Assembly: GCA_902805545.1 (NCBI GenBank)
Contig: CADCTD010000090.1
Location: forward strand, 1-56,327
Length of the DNA: 56,327 bases
From: an uncultured Craurococcus sp.
GTDB lineage: Bacteria > Pseudomonadota > Alphaproteobacteria > Acetobacterales > Acetobacteraceae
Reading direction: 5' to 3'
The translations under genes and the position numbers were made by a program. Each line of letters begins with the position of its first letter. Within the stretch, counting starts at the first letter, position 1. The notes beneath the pieces are model-generated. The model saw nothing but the letters and a program-made list of their open reading frames with translations. It was not told where the DNA came from and did no database searches. Shown in pieces: positions 30,018-38,334 of the stretch.

Positions 30018-30977
30018 TCAGCCGACCGGCAGTGGCCGGCGCCCGCCGCCGGTGCGGAAGCGGCGCAGATAGCCGGGCACCACGGACTCGATCGACTTGG
30101 GGGTGATGTCGAGATCGGCGAGGCCCGGCATCTCCGGTGCCGCGACATTGTCACGTTGCAGCATGAGCAACTGGTCCTCGGTCAGCGGTGGGTTCGGCAG
30201 GTAGCGGCCGACCGCGACCTGCAGCTTCACCAGCCCCTCCGGCAGCTCGACCAGCGGACGCCTGTGGCCGGTGGTGTCGAGGATGAAGCGCAGCAGCTCG
30301 CGGAAGGTGAGCACGCGCGGCCCGGCCAGCTCATAGGTCTTGCCGAGGGCATCCTCGCGCTCGCCGGCAGCGATCACCGCATCCGCGACATCGCCGACAT
30401 AGACGGGCTGGAACCGCGTCTTGCCCGCGACCACCGGCATCACCGGCAGCATCCGGGCGAGGCCGGCGAAGCGGTTGAAGAACTGGTCCTCCGGCCCGAA
30501 GACGATGGAGGGGCGAAGGATCGTCGCCTGCGGGAAGGCGGCGCGGACGGCCGCCTCGCCCTCCGCCTTGCTGCGGCCGTAGCGGCTCGGGCTCGCGGCA
30601 TCGGCGCCGATCGCCGAGACATGGACCAGCCGCACCACCCCGCCGGCCGCGGCCAGCCGCGCGACCCGCTCCGCGCCCTCCGCCTGCACGCGCTGGAAGT
30701 CGCCGGAGGCGCGCTCCGCCAGGATGCCGACAAGGTTGACGACGAGGTCCGCCCCGGCGATGGCGCGGGCGAGCTGGCCCTCATCGCCGAGATTGGCGGC
30801 GAGCGGCACGATCTGCCCGACCATCCCCTGCGTCTGCAGGAAGCTTGCCCGCGCCGGGTCCCGCCCCGCGACGCGCACCACCCAGCCACGCGCCGCCAGC
30901 CGCTGCACCACATAGCGGCCGATGAAGCCGGCCCCGCCGAAGACGGTAGCGACCTGACGAATGGTGGACTGACGCAT
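30018..30977 (-). CDS. NAD(P)-binding complex I NDUFA9-like protein
   Basis: A 319-residue atypical SDR of the type related to the mitochondrial complex I subunit NDUFA9. The N-terminal dinucleotide motif is VFGGAGFIGRYVV, followed by VVNLVGILAER and a YGRSKAEGE active-site-like stretch that keeps Tyr and Lys. Bacterial members are often encoded alone in alphaproteobacteria and their role is not settled; they are usually soluble or membrane-attached. The ATG was chosen because GGAG precedes it. A TTG 15 nt upstream is the alternative. It is divergent from tRNA-Leu. Confidence 0.85.
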   Translation of the reverse strand: MRQSTIRQVATVFGGAGFIGRYVVQRLAARGWVVRVAGRDPARASFLQTQGMVGQIVPLAANLGDEGQLARAIAGADLVVNLVGILAERASGDFQRVQAEGAERVARLAAAGGVVRLVHVSAIGADAASPSRYGRSKAEGEAAVRAAFPQATILRPSIVFGPEDQFFNRFAGLARMLPVMPVVAGKTRFQPVYVGDVADAVIAAGEREDALGKTYELAGPRVLTFRELLRFILDTTGHRRPLVELPEGLVKLQVAVGRYLPNPPLTEDQLLMLQRDNVAAPEMPGLADLDITPKSIESVVPGYLRRFRTGGGRRPLPVG

Positions 30978-31054
30978 GCGGAAGCGCTCCAACTGGACGG
31001 CGGCCGGACCATAGGTCCGCCGCGGTGCAACGCCAAGCGGCGCGGCAAAGCCGC

Positions 31055-31083
31055 TTGACGCCGGGCGCGGGGCCTTCTATTTG
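31055..31083 (+). promoter_or_regulatory. Sigma-70-type promoter for tRNA-Leu
   Basis: A TTGACG -35 (31055-31060) and a CTATTT or TATTTG -10 (31077-31083) with a spacer of 16-17 nt. Start of transcription would fall about 35 nt before the tRNA. An 8-bp inverted repeat (31034-31041 with 31050-31057) overlaps the -35 and could be a binding site. Confidence 0.5.
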
Positions 31084-31124
31084 CGCGCTCCCGGCGGAAA
31101 TCCACCGCCGGCTCCGCAGCCTGT

Positions 31125-31211
<87 letters not shown>

Positions 31212-31300
31212 TTCCCCGCCACGGGGACCGCGCATTGGGCACGACCCTCTTCTCCCCTCAGCCGGCCGGCCGCGGCAACGCTGCCGCCAGGAGCCCCGCC

Positions 31301-31924
31301 GTGATCCGCCTGCACCGCCATGACCTGCCCGATGGGCTCGATTTCGGCAGCATGGTCGCCATCGACACGGAGACGATGGGGCTCAACCCGCACCGCGACC
31401 GGCTCTGCCTGGTGCAGCTCTCCTCAGGCGACGGCAATGCGGAGCTGGTGCAGATCATCCCGGAGAGCCTCGGCGGCCGCGGCGCCGATTGCCCGAACCT
31501 CAGGCGGCTGCTGGAGGATCCGGCGGTCACCAAGCTTTTCCACTTCGCCCGCTTCGACTGCGCGGCGCTGCACCAGCATCTGGGCGTGACGGTGGCGCCG
31601 GTGATCTGCACCAAGGTCGCCGCCAAGCTGGTCCGTACCTTCACCGACCGGCATGGGCTGAAGGACCTTTGCAAGGAGCTGCTCGGGGTCGAGATCTCGA
31701 AGCAGCAGCAGAGCTCGGACTGGGGCGCGCCGGAGCTGTCGTCGGAGCAGCTGGCCTATGCGGCCTCCGACGTGCTGCACCTTCATGCGCTCTGGGCGAA
31801 GCTTGAGGGGCTGCTGCGGCGCGAGGGGCGGCTGGATCTGGCGGAGGCTTGCTTCCGCTTCCTGCCGGCGCGGGGGGCTTTGGACCTCCTTGGCTATGCC
31901 GAGCCGGATATCTTCGCGCATTGA
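31301..31924 (+). CDS. rnd: Ribonuclease D-like 3'-5' exonuclease
   Basis: A 207-residue DEDDy exonuclease domain alone, without the HRDC domains of E. coli RNase D. The catalytic acidic residues are in VAIDTETMGL, in FHFARFDCAAL, and in the Tyr/Asp pair of YAASDVLHLHALW. Short forms like this are standard in alphaproteobacteria and act in tRNA 3'-end trimming. The GTG start follows an AGGAG site. A TTG 66 nt upstream also lies in frame. Its position right after a tRNA gene may allow read-through transcription. Confidence 0.88.
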   Translation: MIRLHRHDLPDGLDFGSMVAIDTETMGLNPHRDRLCLVQLSSGDGNAELVQIIPESLGGRGADCPNLRRLLEDPAVTKLFHFARFDCAALHQHLGVTVAPVICTKVAAKLVRTFTDRHGLKDLCKELLGVEISKQQQSSDWGAPELSSEQLAYAASDVLHLHALWAKLEGLLRREGRLDLAEACFRFLPARGALDLLGYAEPDIFAH

Positions 31925-31977
31925 TTGCTCGCCGTATTTGCAACGACTAACCGGTTGTCAAGGCCGAACCGGGCTTT

Positions 31978-31993
31978 TGGCACGATTCTTGTC
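31978..31993 (+). promoter_or_regulatory. Sigma-54-like -24/-12 promoter upstream of lptC-lptA-lptB-rpoN-hpf
   Basis: TGGCACG (-24) is followed by ATTC and TTGTC (-12), with the required 10 nt between the GG and the GT. It differs from the consensus TGGCACG-N4-TTGCA at the conserved C of the -12 element. Expected transcription start is about 98 nt before lptC. A poorer sigma-70-like TTGACC/ATAGAT pair lies just downstream (near 32011 and 32035). Confidence 0.35.
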
Positions 31994-32101
31994 CGTCATT
32001 GCCTGATGCGTTGACCCCTGGGCCTCGGCAGCCCATAGATGGGGTGTGCAGATGCGAACAACCATTCCAGGGCCGTGCCCTTTCGGGCAGCAGGCGGGCC
32101 C

Positions 32102-32800
32102 GTGAAGCCCGACCGGCCCACCCCGGCCCGGCCCTTGGCTGTGCGCGTGCCGCTCCCGGCCGACCGCGCCATGCTGCCGCTCTCGCGCGAGCGCCGCAGC
32201 TTCAGCCAGGGGCAGATGGCGCGCCGCCGCTTCTTCGTCCGCTGGAGCAAGCGGCTGCTTCCGGCGCTCGCCCTTGCGCTGCTCGCGCTGGTGGTGTTCT
32301 GGCCCGAGATCGAGGGCAACGAGGATCGCTCCCGCGTCAGCTTCCGCCGGATGGTGATGCCGCGGGCGGAGGGGCTCCGGGTGGTCAACCCGCGCTACCA
32401 GGGGATCGACGAGCTGAGCAGGCCCTTCACCGTCACTGCCCGCGCCGGCCAGCAGCCGGGGGCGGAGCAGGTGCTCGACCTCGACGAGCCGCGGGCGGAC
32501 ATCCTCCTCTCCGACGGCGCCTGGGTCTACCTGCAGGCCCATGGCGGGCGGTTCGACCGCGCCGCCAACCATCTCGACCTCAGGGGCGAGGTGACGATCT
32601 ACCACGACAGCGGCCTGATGATGGTGACCGAGACGGCAGCGGTCGAGACCGAGGCCGGCACCGCCAGCGGCGATGATCCGGTAGCCGCCCAGGGCAGCTT
32701 CGGCACCATCACCTCGGACGGCTTCCGCATCCGCGAGCGCGGCGCCGTCGTGGTCTTCACCGGCCACGCCCATGCCGTGCTGGAGGGCGGCCGGCGATGA
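32102..32800 (+). CDS. lptC: LPS export ABC transporter periplasmic protein LptC
   Basis: A 232-residue bitopic inner-membrane protein. One transmembrane helix (LLPALALALLALVVFWPEI, near residues 53-71) follows a basic cytoplasmic leader. The periplasmic part has an LptC beta-jellyroll pattern (FTVTARAGQQ, LDLDEPRADILLSDGAWVYL, LRGEVTIYHDSG). LptC hands LPS from the LptBFG transporter to LptA. Start choice is uncertain: GTG at 32102 is used, with an ATG at 32171 also possible. It overlaps lptA by ATGA. Confidence 0.85.
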   Translation: MKPDRPTPARPLAVRVPLPADRAMLPLSRERRSFSQGQMARRRFFVRWSKRLLPALALALLALVVFWPEIEGNEDRSRVSFRRMVMPRAEGLRVVNPRYQGIDELSRPFTVTARAGQQPGAEQVLDLDEPRADILLSDGAWVYLQAHGGRFDRAANHLDLRGEVTIYHDSGLMMVTETAAVETEAGTASGDDPVAAQGSFGTITSDGFRIRERGAVVVFTGHAHAVLEGGRR

Positions 32801-33792
32801 GGCATTGGCTGCTCGCCGCCCTGCTGGCGCTGCCCATGCACGCCATGGCCCAGGGCATCGACCTGTCCCAGGGCGGGCCGGTGGATGTCACCGCCTCGGA
32901 CGGCATCGAATGGCGCCAGGCCGAGCAGGTGGTCATCGCCCGCGGCAATGCCCGCGCCATCCGCGGCAATGTCACCGTCTATGCCGACCGGCTGCTGGCC
33001 CGCTACCGGCCCCAGGCACGCCCGGGCGAGGCGCAGTCCCGCGCGGTGCAGCCCGCGGCGGCGGCCGGCAGCCCGGACCAGGCACTCGGCGGCGGCGCCA
33101 ACGAGATCTGGCGCCTCGAGGCGGAGGGCAATGTCCGCATCGTCACCGAGACCGACACCGCCCGCGGCGACCGCGCCGTCTACGACATCGACCAGGCGGT
33201 GCTGGTGCTGACCGGGCGGGGCGACCTCTCCCTCACCACGCCGAGCCAGGTCATCACGGCCAAGGACAGCCTGGAATACTGGTCGGCGCGGAAGATGGCC
33301 GTCGCGCGCGGCAATGCCGTGGTGGTCGACAGTGCCGAGGGCGGGCGCCGGATCACCGGCGATACCCTCGTCTCCTACATGCTGGACGGGTTGGGACAGG
33401 CCAATGCCGCGCCCGCGCTCCCCCCGGTTGCGGCGAAGCCGGGCGAGAGGCCGGTACCCGGCCAGGGCAAGGTCGACCGCGTCGAGGCCTTCGGCAATGT
33501 CGAGATCCGCACCGCGACGGATGTCGTGCGCGGCGATCGCGGCGTCTACAGCGCGGCGACGGGCATGGCGCGGCTGCTCGGCAATGTGCGGATCACCCGC
33601 ACCGACAACCAGATCAACGGGCAGGAAGCGATCGTGAACCTCCGCACCAATGTGGCGCGGCTGGTCTCGGCGCCGGGCGCCCGGGTGCAGGGGCTGATCA
33701 TGCCGAACCAGGACGCGGAGCGATCCGGCGACCAGGCCCCTGGCCGCGGCGCCTCGCCCCAACCCGCCACGCCGGAGCGCCGCAGCCGATGA
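32797..33792 (+). CDS. lptA: LPS transport periplasmic protein LptA (long form)
   Basis: A 331-residue OstA/LptA protein with a cleavable signal peptide (hydrophobic LLAALLALPMHAMA, cleavage near AMAQG). Repeated jellyroll units are visible: IARGNARAIRGNVTVYADRL, VFDID-like DTARGDRAVYDIDQAVLVL, and VEAFGNVEIRTATDVVRGDR with YSAATGMARLLG. E. coli LptA is about 185 residues, so this one has room for an extra repeat and a Pro-rich tail. It forms the periplasmic bridge that carries LPS to the outer membrane. It overlaps both neighbours by 4 nt. Confidence 0.85.
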   Translation: MRHWLLAALLALPMHAMAQGIDLSQGGPVDVTASDGIEWRQAEQVVIARGNARAIRGNVTVYADRLLARYRPQARPGEAQSRAVQPAAAAGSPDQALGGGANEIWRLEAEGNVRIVTETDTARGDRAVYDIDQAVLVLTGRGDLSLTTPSQVITAKDSLEYWSARKMAVARGNAVVVDSAEGGRRITGDTLVSYMLDGLGQANAAPALPPVAAKPGERPVPGQGKVDRVEAFGNVEIRTATDVVRGDRGVYSAATGMARLLGNVRITRTDNQINGQEAIVNLRTNVARLVSAPGARVQGLIMPNQDAERSGDQAPGRGASPQPATPERRSR

Positions 33793-34571
33793 ACCAGACG
33801 ATGCTTCCCGTCGAAGCCGGCGGCCCCAAGCTCCGCGCCATCGAGGGCGAGGGCGGGCTGGTGGCGACCGGGCTCGGCAAGCGGTACCGGAAGCGCCCGG
33901 TGGTGCGGAACGTCTCGATCAACCTGAAGCGCGGCGAGGCGGTCGGGCTGCTCGGGCCGAACGGCGCCGGCAAGACGACGACCTTCTACATGATCACCGG
34001 CCTCGTCCAGCCGGATGAGGGGAAGGTCGTCATGGACGGCCATGACGTGACGATGCTGCCGATGTACCGCCGCGCCCGGCTCGGCCTCGGCTACCTGCCG
34101 CAGGAGGCCTCGATCTTCCGCGGCCTCTCGGTGGAGGACAACATCCGCGCCGCGCTCGAGGTGGTGGAGCCGGTGCGCGACCGGCGCGAGCAGATGCTCG
34201 ATGCGCTGCTCGCCGAATTCGGCATCGCCCATCTGCGGCGGGCGCCGGCGCTGGCGCTCTCGGGCGGCGAGCGGCGGCGCTGCGAGATCGCCCGGGCCCT
34301 TGCGACGCACCCCGCCTACATCCTGCTCGACGAGCCGTTGGCCGGCATCGACCCGATCGCGGTCGGCGAGATCCGCGACCTGGTGAAGCACCTGAAGAAC
34401 CGCGGCATCGGCGTGCTCATCACCGACCACAATGTGCGCGAGACGCTCGAGATCATCGACCGGGCCTATATCCTCCACGACGGCCAGGTGCTGATGGAGG
34501 GGCTGCCGCACGACATCGTCGCGCATGAGGGCGTGCGGCGGGTCTATCTCGGCGAAAGGTTCAGCCTCTAG
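33789..34571 (+). CDS. lptB: LPS export ABC transporter ATP-binding protein LptB
   Basis: A 260-residue ABC ATPase that powers LPS extraction through LptFG, which are not encoded in the window. It has Walker A GPNGAGKTT, the LptB-typical Q-loop YLPQEASIFRGLSVEDN, signature LSGGERRRCEIARAL, Walker B LLDEPLAGIDP and switch His in ITDHNVRETL. The N-terminal 30 residues are an extra polar leader. ATGA overlap with lptA. rpoN follows after 53 nt, the classical lptB-rpoN arrangement. Confidence 0.95.
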   Translation: MNQTMLPVEAGGPKLRAIEGEGGLVATGLGKRYRKRPVVRNVSINLKRGEAVGLLGPNGAGKTTTFYMITGLVQPDEGKVVMDGHDVTMLPMYRRARLGLGYLPQEASIFRGLSVEDNIRAALEVVEPVRDRREQMLDALLAEFGIAHLRRAPALALSGGERRRCEIARALATHPAYILLDEPLAGIDPIAVGEIRDLVKHLKNRGIGVLITDHNVRETLEIIDRAYILHDGQVLMEGLPHDIVAHEGVRRVYLGERFSL

Positions 34572-34624
34572 TTCATGCGGCACGGCATCGCCTCGCCCCC
34601 TTCGGCCGGACGGAGCGCCTGAGC

Positions 34625-36109
34625 ATGTCGCTGGCGCCTCGCCTCGACCTGCGCCAGTCGCAGTCGCTGGTGATGACGCCGCAGCTGCGGCAGGCCATCA
34701 AGCTCCTGCAATCCTCCAACCTCGAGGTGTCCGCCTTCGTCGAGGAGGAGCTGGAGCGCAACCCGCTGCTGGAGCGGGACGAGCGCACCCTGGCCGGCCC
34801 CGATTCCGGCCACAGGGTCGATACCTCCCCCATCGTCGCCGAGGGCGCCGACAGCCATGCCGCCGCCGTCTCCGACACGCTGCCGAGCGAGGCGACCGGG
34901 CCGCTCGATGCCGAATGGGACAATGTCTATGACGCCGGCGGCGGCTATGAATCCCCCTATGGCCGCGGCGGCCGCGCCGATTTCGGCGAGGATCTCTCCG
35001 GCATCGAGGATCTGGCCGCCGGCGCGCGGAGCCTCCGCGAGCATCTCGGCGAACAGGTCCGCATCGCCTTCCACAATCCGCGGGAGCGGCTGATCGCGGC
35101 CCAGCTCCTTGCCCTCGTCGACCCCGCCGGGCGGCTGGCGGTGGAGGACGCGCAGATCGCCGCCGCCCTCGGCTGCCAGGAAGCCGAGATCGCCAATGTC
35201 CGCGGCCGCATGCAGCGCTTCGACCCGGTCGGCATGTTCTGCCGCAGCCTCGCCGAATGCCTGGCCGTGCAGCTCGCCGAGCGCAACCGGCTGGACCCGG
35301 CGATGCAGGCGTTGCTCGACAATCTCGACCTGATGGCGCGGCGCGACCGGGCAGCGCTGATGGTTGTCTGCGGCGTCGACGCCGAGGACCTGACCGAGAT
35401 GATGGCCGAGCTCCGCCGCCTCGACCCGAAGCCAGGGGCCAGTTTCGACGCCGCCCCGGCCCCCGCCCTCGTCCCTGACGTGCTGATGCGCCGCGCGCCG
35501 GATGGCGGCTGGTTGCTGGAGCTCAACTCGGAGACCCTGCCGCGGGTGCTGGTCAACCGCGGCTTCCATGCCCGCTGCCAGGTCGGCTCGCGCAACAAGG
35601 AGGAGAAGGCCTTCCTCGCCGAGCGGCTGCAGAGCGCCAACTGGCTGCTGAAGAGCCTGGAGCAGCGGGCCAATACCATCCTCAAGGTGGCGAGCGAGAT
35701 CGTCCGCCGGCAGGACGGGTTCTTCCGCCACGGCGTCGAGTATCTCCGCCCGCTCATCCTGCGCGACGTTGCGGAGGAGGTGCAGATGCACGAGAGCACC
35801 GTCTCCCGCGTCACCGCCAACAAGTACATCGCGACGCCGCGCGGCACCTTCGAGCTGAAATATTTCTTCACCACCGCCATCGCCGGGACGATGGCCGGCG
35901 AGAGCCACAGCGCCGAGGCGGTGCGGCACCGCATCCGCGCCATGATCGAGGCGGAGGATGCGGAGGCCATCCTGTCGGACGACGCGATCGTCGATCGGCT
36001 TAGGCAGGAAGGCGTAGACATCGCCAGGCGAACGGTGGCCAAATACAGGGAAGCGTTGCGCATCCCATCATCCGTGCAACGCAAGCGGGAGAAGGCCGTC
36101 CCGGCCTGA
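34625..36109 (+). CDS. rpoN: RNA polymerase sigma-54 factor
   Basis: A 494-residue sigma-54. Region I is Gln/Leu-rich (LDLRQSQSLVMTPQLRQAIKLLQ). An acidic region II follows, then the core-binding region III and the C-terminal RpoN box ARRTVAKYREALRIPSS that reads the -24 element. It directs activator-dependent transcription, typically of nitrogen and motility genes. Its position after lptB and before hpf matches many proteobacteria. A sigma-54-like promoter sits at the head of its own operon. Confidence 0.96.
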   Translation: MSLAPRLDLRQSQSLVMTPQLRQAIKLLQSSNLEVSAFVEEELERNPLLERDERTLAGPDSGHRVDTSPIVAEGADSHAAAVSDTLPSEATGPLDAEWDNVYDAGGGYESPYGRGGRADFGEDLSGIEDLAAGARSLREHLGEQVRIAFHNPRERLIAAQLLALVDPAGRLAVEDAQIAAALGCQEAEIANVRGRMQRFDPVGMFCRSLAECLAVQLAERNRLDPAMQALLDNLDLMARRDRAALMVVCGVDAEDLTEMMAELRRLDPKPGASFDAAPAPALVPDVLMRRAPDGGWLLELNSETLPRVLVNRGFHARCQVGSRNKEEKAFLAERLQSANWLLKSLEQRANTILKVASEIVRRQDGFFRHGVEYLRPLILRDVAEEVQMHESTVSRVTANKYIATPRGTFELKYFFTTAIAGTMAGESHSAEAVRHRIRAMIEAEDAEAILSDDAIVDRLRQEGVDIARRTVAKYREALRIPSSVQRKREKAVPA

Positions 36110-36154
36110 TCCTGCCGCGGGGCGCATCCCGCGCCCCCGGCCCCTGCCGGGCGG

Positions 36155-36176
36155 CCCTTCCGATCGAACGGAAGGG
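36155..36176 (+). promoter_or_regulatory. Hairpin that covers the hpf ribosome-binding site
   Basis: CCCTTCCG and CGGAAGGG form a perfect 8-bp stem around ATCGAA. The right arm includes most of the purine-rich GGAAGGGGG that should serve as the hpf ribosome site, 10-12 nt before the ATG. It could limit hpf translation or act as the rpoN terminator. Both readings are inference. Confidence 0.4.
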
Positions 36177-36187
36177 GGTCTGTCCAC

Positions 36188-36781
36188 ATGCACATCACCG
36201 TCGCAGGCAAGCAGGTCGAGACCGGCGAGGCGCTGAAGGCGCATGTCCGGGACGGGCTCGCGGTCATCGCCCGCAAGTATTTCGACCATGCGCTGGAGGC
36301 GAACGTCACCTTCCGCCGCGACGCCAAGGGCCGGATGGGGGCCTTCTTCGCCTGCGACATCAACCTCAAGGCCGGCCGCAACCTCTTCATGCGCGGCGAG
36401 GGCGAGGGGGTGGATGCGCACAAGGCCTTCGAGGTCGCGGCCGAGCATGTGGCCAAGCGCCTCCGCCGCTACCGCCGGCGGGTGAACGACCATGCGCGCA
36501 GCCTCGCCGAGGACCGGCCGGTCGAGGCGGCGACGCAATACGTGCTGCAGGCCGAGCCGGAGGAGGCCGAGGAGGAGGCGGAGCCGAAGGGCGAGCACAG
36601 CCCGATCATCGCCGAGCAGCCGACCGACATCGCCCGGCTCACGGTGAGCGAGGCGGTGATGCGGCTCGACCTCACCCAGGCGCCGGTGCTGATGTTCCGC
36701 AACAGCGGCTCCGGCGCGCTGGCCGTGGTCTATCGGCGCCCGGATGGCTGCGTCGGCTGGATCGACGCGCAGGCGGTCTGA
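36188..36781 (+). CDS. hpf: Ribosome hibernation promoting factor, long form
   Basis: A 197-residue protein with an N-terminal HPF/YfiA domain (MHITVAGKQVETGEALKAHV, FEVAAEHVAKRLRRYRRRV), an acidic linker (EPEEAEEEAEPK) and a C-terminal dimerisation domain (VMRLDLTQAPVLMFRNSGSG, VVYRRPDGCVGWID). Long HPF dimerises 70S ribosomes to 100S in stationary phase. It follows rpoN by 78 nt, and a hairpin masks its Shine-Dalgarno sequence. Confidence 0.93.
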   Translation: MHITVAGKQVETGEALKAHVRDGLAVIARKYFDHALEANVTFRRDAKGRMGAFFACDINLKAGRNLFMRGEGEGVDAHKAFEVAAEHVAKRLRRYRRRVNDHARSLAEDRPVEAATQYVLQAEPEEAEEEAEPKGEHSPIIAEQPTDIARLTVSEAVMRLDLTQAPVLMFRNSGSGALAVVYRRPDGCVGWIDAQAV

Positions 36782-36791
36782 AGGCGCCGGG

Positions 36792-36815
36792 GCCCCGGGC
36801 CGGCCGGCCCGGGGC
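36792..36815. terminator. 24-nt perfect palindrome between convergent hpf and DUF1150 genes
   Basis: The sequence from GCCCCGGG to CCCGGGGC is fully self-complementary over 24 nt and lies centrally in the 42-bp convergent gap. The position suits a bidirectional terminator. There are no flanking T-tracts. Confidence 0.5.
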
Positions 36816-36823
36816 TGCCGCGC

Positions 36824-37078
36824 TCAGTGGACGCGGACGGCGGCCAGCTCGTGCTGCTCGATGGCCGCGATCGCGAGCTCCGCGGTCGGCGCGGCGCCGA
36901 TCGGGGTGCCGTCGGCGGCATGGATCGACATGGCCTTCACGCCATTCACCACGACCGGGCGGATATAGGCGATCTCCTGCACGCCGAAGCTCGCCCAGTC
37001 CTGCACGGACAGCTCACGGAGGGCGAGGGCAGCCTGGTTCGCATCGCCCGAACCGTTGGAAAACTGATCGTTCTTCAT
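36824..37078 (-). CDS. DUF1150 family protein
   Basis: An 84-residue protein (MKNDQFSNGSG...) with the family core SVQDWASFGVQEIAYIRPV and a C-terminal helix. DUF1150 proteins are small, of unknown role, and typically sit directly after an Hsp20 gene in alphaproteobacteria, as here with a 65-nt gap. A GGAGAG ribosome site precedes the ATG, so the longer frame starting 21 nt upstream was not used. Co-regulation with heat shock is likely from context. Confidence 0.85.
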   Translation of the reverse strand: MKNDQFSNGSGDANQAALALRELSVQDWASFGVQEIAYIRPVVVNGVKAMSIHAADGTPIGAAPTAELAIAAIEQHELAAVRVH

Positions 37079-37143
37079 CGCACTCTCTCCTTTCGGCATG
37101 GCCCCATCCGGGCATCCATGCGCAACGGCGCCCGTGCCGGGGC

Positions 37144-37737
37144 TCAGCCCCGGCTGGCACGCCCCTCGACAACGGGCAGTGACGCCCCGTTGACCGTTCG
37201 TGTCTCAACGCTGCGGGAGCCCGGCCCGTTCGGCGCACTTCCCTGCGAAGCGCCATCGCGGCCCCCGCTGCCGTTGATCTGGATGGTCCTGACCCGCACC
37301 TCCGGCTGCGGCCGCTGCAGGTCGACATGCAGCAGCCCGTTGTCGAGCCAGGCGCCCTCCACCTCGATCCCCTCGGCCAGCACGAAGGCGCGCTGGAACT
37401 GCCGGGCGGCTATGCCGCGGTGGAGGAAGATCCGCCCCTCCGAGTCGTCGCGTTGCCGGCCGCGGATGACGAGCTGGTTGTCCTCCTGCGTGATCTGCAG
37501 GTCCTCCATCGCGAAGCCCGCGACGGCGAGGGTGATCCGCAAGCGGTTCTCGGCGGTCTGCTCGATATTGTAGGGCGGATAGCCGTCGGCATTCTTGGCG
37601 ACGCGGTCGAGCATCTGCTCGAGATGGTCGAAGCCGAGGAAGAGCGGCGAGCCGAAAACCGATGGACGCGACAAGAGCAGAGCCTCCTCATCCGGAGCGG
37701 GGCAGGCGGCCGGGCCCGAAGCACCCGGCTGCGTCAT
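37144..37737 (-). CDS. Hsp20 family small heat shock protein
   Basis: A 197-residue IbpA-like chaperone. The N-terminal motif LFLGFDHLEQMLDRV precedes an alpha-crystallin domain beginning with YPPYNIEQ and containing LRITLAVAGFAMEDLQI, LVIRGRQRDD and FLHRGIAARQFQRAFVLAEGI. The C-terminal tail of about 50 residues after IQINGSGG is long and disordered. It holds aggregating proteins for refolding. The start is the first ATG in the 63-bp divergent gap with def. About 20 residues ahead of the conserved core are not family-like, so a later start cannot be excluded. Confidence 0.87.
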   Translation of the reverse strand: MTQPGASGPAACPAPDEEALLLSRPSVFGSPLFLGFDHLEQMLDRVAKNADGYPPYNIEQTAENRLRITLAVAGFAMEDLQITQEDNQLVIRGRQRDDSEGRIFLHRGIAARQFQRAFVLAEGIEVEGAWLDNGLLHVDLQRPQPEVRVRTIQINGSGGRDGASQGSAPNGPGSRSVETRTVNGASLPVVEGRASRG

Positions 37738-37800
37738 GGATTTTGTCAATGGCAGGGCCGGTTGCAAGGGGGGATCACGGGGGCTACATCGCCCGCTCCC

Positions 37801-38334
37801 ATGTCCAGCACCGATCCTGTCCTTCTGCCGATCCTGCTCGTCCCCGACCCCCGGCTGCGCGCCAAGGCACGCCCGGTCGGGATGGGCGATGCCGATGCCA
37901 TCCGGGCGCTGGCGCCCCGGATGCTGGACGCGATGTACAAGGCGCCCGGCATCGGCCTCGCCGCCCCGCAGGTGGGGGAGCTGCTGCGGCTGGTCGTCGT
38001 CGACCTCCAGCCGGAGGACAAGCCGGCGCCGATCGTGCTGGTGAACCCGGAGATCGTCGCCGCCAGCACCGAGCTTTCGACCAGGGAGGAGGGCTGCCTC
38101 TCCCTCCCCGGCCAGTATGCCGATGTCACGCGCCCGGCGCGGGTGAAGCTGCGCTACCTGGACCTCGGGGGGGCGAAGCGCGAGATCGAGGCGGAGGGGC
38201 TGCTGGCGACCTGCCTGCAGCATGAGGTCGACCATCTCGACGGCGTGCTCTTCGTCGACCACCTCTCCGCCCTGAAGCGGAACATGCTGCTGCGCAAGCT
38301 GGCGAAGGACCTGAAGGCGCGGGGCCGGCCGTGA
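37801..38334 (+). CDS. def: Peptide deformylase
   Basis: A 177-residue metalloenzyme that removes the N-formyl group from nascent proteins. All three motifs are present: [17 protein letters not shown] (metal Cys) and [10 protein letters not shown] (HExxH). The ATG begins 63 nt from the divergent Hsp20 start. Its stop overlaps the fmt GTG start (GTGA), so both enzymes of the formyl-methionine cycle are translated together. Confidence 0.96.
   Translation: MSSTDPVLLPILLVPDPRLRAKARPVGMGDADAIRALAPRMLDAMYKAPGIGLAAPQVGELLRLVVVDLQPEDKPAPIVLVNPEIVAASTELSTREEGCLSLPGQYADVTRPARVKLRYLDLGGAKREIEAEGLLATCLQHEVDHLDGVLFVDHLSALKRNMLLRKLAKDLKARGRP

Noticed and set aside
37750-37767. Second sigma-54-like site (TGGCA...TTGCAA) before def
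   Set aside because: The spacing between GG and GC is 11 nt, not the strict 10, and the -24 element lacks the CACG part.
37735-37770. Sigma-32-type or TTGACA promoter before Hsp20
   Set aside because: CTTGCAA and CCAT are only about 9 nt apart, and the TTGACA lies within a few bases of the start codon, so neither makes a workable promoter.
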